Shown here one piece after another: positions 28,969 to 30,545 of a stretch of 30,545 nucleotides of DNA. The DNA lies in NCBI GenBank assembly GCA_900553125.1, contig USCB01000019.1, positions 1 through 30,545 on the forward strand, in the 5' to 3' direction. This DNA is from an uncultured Clostridium sp. Its GTDB lineage: Bacteria; Bacillota; Clostridia; TANB77; CAG-508. The notes under the pieces were generated by a model, which worked only from the letters and a program-made list of their open reading frames with translations, ran no database searches and was not told where the DNA came from. A program made the translations under genes and the position numbers. Positions within the stretch are counted from its first letter, which is position 1; the number at the start of each line of letters is the position of its first letter.

Positions 28969-29772
28969 CTAAATAAACTTATCAATTTTTATTACATATC
29001 TGCCTTTTCTTGTATTTCCTGAAATTTCTTTAAAAACAAACCTTCCCTTCCCTCTAATTGTGATAATATCTCCCACTTTTACTGACTTAGATGCTTTTGT
29101 TTCGTTTTTAAAATTTAAAAATACTCTTTCCTGTTCTAACATATCTGCTGCCTTATTTCTAGAAGTTCTTGCCAAACTTGCTACAATATTGTCTAATCTT
29201 AAAGATGCTACAATTTCTGTAATTTCAATTTTTTGAGTTTCAATTTCTTGTAATTCTTCAATTTTCTTTGACTCTATATTGGCAGATGAAAACCTGGTAA
29301 GTGAGCTAAGATTTTGTATTAAAAAGTTTTGTATCTCATTTTTTACTACTATCTCTGCACCTTTGGATTTTACAGAAATGTCACCTATTTTTTCTCTTTC
29401 AACTCCTAGTTTCATTATAGCTCCTAAGTACCTTCTATGGTCATATTCTTCGTCTAATGCTATAGGTAAACTTATTTTTATAACACTAATCATTTTTGAG
29501 TGATTTTTTCTGGTCATTTCTTCTGTAAGTTTTTCTGGGTATATGATTAGTATTTTTCTTTCTGCTTCCCCTGCTCCTCCAAAGAAATAGTATGTTTTTA
29601 ATCCTATTTTTTTTAGAAATTTATCTACTAAATCTTGCTGAGCTAAATTTAGAAAATCTGTATATTCAATTTTATTTTTGCTTTTGCAGAATTCTATTTT
29701 ATCTAATACTATTGCTAATATTAATTTGTCTTCTTGATTTTTGTAATCTTTTAGTAATTCTTGTTTGTTCAT
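28969..29772 (-). CDS. ylmH: S4-domain RNA-binding protein YlmH (RqcP-like)
   Basis: YlmH/RqcP-type S4 proteins bind 23S rRNA, and in Bacillus related proteins take part in ribosome-associated quality control. The 267 aa product has an N-terminal alpha/beta domain with FFGGAGEAERKILIIYP (about 63-79) and LGAIMKLGVEREKIGDI, and a C-terminal S4 domain with LRLDNIVASLARTSRNKAADMLEQERVFLN (about 191-220). In Bacillus ylmH lies next to division and cell-wall genes; here it precedes rnr. The ATG at 29772 follows a GAGAGATGAA stretch. Confidence 0.93.
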   Translation of the reverse strand: MNKQELLKDYKNQEDKLILAIVLDKIEFCKSKNKIEYTDFLNLAQQDLVDKFLKKIGLKTYYFFGGAGEAERKILIIYPEKLTEEMTRKNHSKMISVIKISLPIALDEEYDHRRYLGAIMKLGVEREKIGDISVKSKGAEIVVKNEIQNFLIQNLSSLTRFSSANIESKKIEELQEIETQKIEITEIVASLRLDNIVASLARTSRNKAADMLEQERVFLNFKNETKASKSVKVGDIITIRGKGRFVFKEISGNTRKGRYVIKIDKFI

Positions 29773-29816
29773 TTTTATTCATCTCTCTTTCTTTTTGATT
29801 TTTATATTGTACTAGA

Positions 29817-29858
29817 AAAAAAAGAAAATAGCAACTACTTATTAAGTAATTGCTATTT
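29817..29858 (-). terminator. Terminator downstream of the FGE-fold gene
   Basis: AAATAGCAA/TTGCTATTT with an inner ACTTA/TAAGT pairing, then TTCTTTTTTTTC. The outer stem and tail are the same as in the secY terminator at 155-188. Confidence 0.88.
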
Positions 29859-29919
29859 AAATTCTGTTCTTTATAATTACCATTCTATCATTCTAGTTTA
29901 TCGCCATCAGGATTTAGAG

Positions 29920-30545
29920 CTACTTCCATAGTCCGATACGAAAACCAATACCATAGCTTGAACCGCTGCAAACGGTGTATCCGTGACTCCTAGCAGAACT
30001 ACTAGATGCTGAGCTGAAACTGCCACCCCTAACTCCACAAGGACCGCTTGCATTAAAAAACTCTAACGTCAACTCCCATACATTTCCTGCTATATCATAT
30101 ATATTTTGTGATTTGGTGTCTTCCGATGCTCCTGTTATTAATAATACTGCGTTCGAAGCTAAATTTTGTGATAATTTCTTACTTTTATTAACCAAATCTG
30201 TTTTATCAGTACTATCAAATTTGTACCAAGTCGATAATGCTCCATATTGTGCGAATTTTCCTCTAGTTAATGTTATCTCTGCATTATAATAATTTCCTAT
30301 ATATTTTCCATTATACTTACTTGTACTAGTTAATGCATTTTTTATATTTGTTCTCGTTATTTCTTTTTCAGTATCTTTTGCATTCTCTACTGTTTTATCT
30401 TCTATATATTTTACCATTAAATCCCATTGGATTCCGAACATTAAACTGCTTGTATAATTTTCTCCCCCGACTCTTTCAGCTAATACTTTCGCCTGTGTTC
30501 TTGTTACATAATTATATGGATATGCATTTTGTTTTGTAACTGGTG
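29920..30545 (-). CDS. FGE-sulfatase (SUMF1-fold) domain protein, C-terminal part
   Basis: The frame is open to the window edge, so the N-terminus is missing; codons from 30545 give PVTKQNAYPYNYVTRTQAKVL before the first internal Met. The C-terminal signature NIYDIAGNVWELTLE, then VRGGSFSSASSSSARSHGY and GIGFRIGLWK, is that of formylglycine-generating-enzyme-like/C-type-lectin folds. The copper-binding cysteines of true FGE are not evident (only two Cys, in GPCGV and TVCSG), so it is probably a structural or ligand-binding surface protein. Such proteins are common in gut Clostridia, often with a secretion or pilin-like N-terminus, which cannot be seen here. Confidence 0.8.
   Translation of the reverse strand, partial: PVTKQNAYPYNYVTRTQAKVLAERVGGENYTSSLMFGIQWDLMVKYIEDKTVENAKDTEKEITRTNIKNALTSTSKYNGKYIGNYYNAEITLTRGKFAQYGALSTWYKFDSTDKTDLVNKSKKLSQNLASNAVLLITGASEDTKSQNIYDIAGNVWELTLEFFNASGPCGVRGGSFSSASSSSARSHGYTVCSGSSYGIGFRIGLWK

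Overview
The window is a chromosomal segment of a very AT-rich, low-G+C Gram-positive anaerobe. A spore-forming clostridium, probably an uncultured gut Clostridia, fits best. The grounds are the Firmicutes-type S10-spc ribosomal operon, zinc-type uS14, a sporulation sigma factor of the SigK family, QueH, YlmH, a class B-like sortase, strong AAGGAGG ribosome binding sites and canonical TTGACA/TATAAT-type promoters. Almost everything is on the minus strand, so transcription runs right to left; only one gene, a DUF368 membrane protein, is on the plus strand.

Region 1 (about 1-11410) is a group II intron end, then the S10-spc ribosomal operon. A consensus promoter at 11382-11410 feeds a leader of about 250 nt, then rpsJ-rplC-rplD-rplW-(unknown 76 aa ORF)-rplB-rpsS-rplV-rpsC-rplP-rpmC-rpsQ-rplN-rplX-rplE-rpsZ-rpsH-rplF-rplR-rpsE-rplO-secY. 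rpmD (L30) is absent from its usual place between rpsE and rplO, where a 58 bp element with inverted termini sits instead. A 128 bp inverted repeat lies between rpsZ and rpsH. The operon stops after secY at a terminator, and directly behind the U-tract begins the 5' part of a group II intron, the insertion habit of group IIC introns.

Region 2 (11417-18151) holds a multi-pass membrane protein and a compact run of genes: sortase, an Alg14-like/Alg13-like glycosyltransferase pair, ruvB, two unrecognised proteins, and queH. Region 3 (18299-21538) holds sigK, DUF368, a dCMP deaminase and a DapB-like/2,4-diaminopentanoate dehydrogenase-like oxidoreductase. sigK and DUF368 each show an apparent single-base frame break. 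Two copies of a GGGGACGGTTCTTTT palindrome lie in regions 2 and 3.

Region 4 (about 21670-26110) is a patchwork accessory island beside a tRNA cluster. It has a promoter-to-terminator unit that could make an RNA of about 100 nt, a 452 aa gene of visibly higher G+C with a structured leader and a possible 9-residue leader peptide, broken mobilization (Mob/Pre) genes, a large serine recombinase with apparent internal deletions, and a stop-interrupted small gene. The recombinase is preceded by a promoter, a 17-residue leader ORF and an intrinsic terminator, the layout of a transcription attenuator. The most interesting candidates for undescribed regulation are here.

Region 5 (26209-30545) has five tRNA genes (Val-Asp-Phe-His-Gln) from one consensus promoter, then rnr (RNase R), ylmH (S4-domain ribosome-rescue factor) and the C-terminal part of an FGE-sulfatase-fold surface-type protein that runs off the window.
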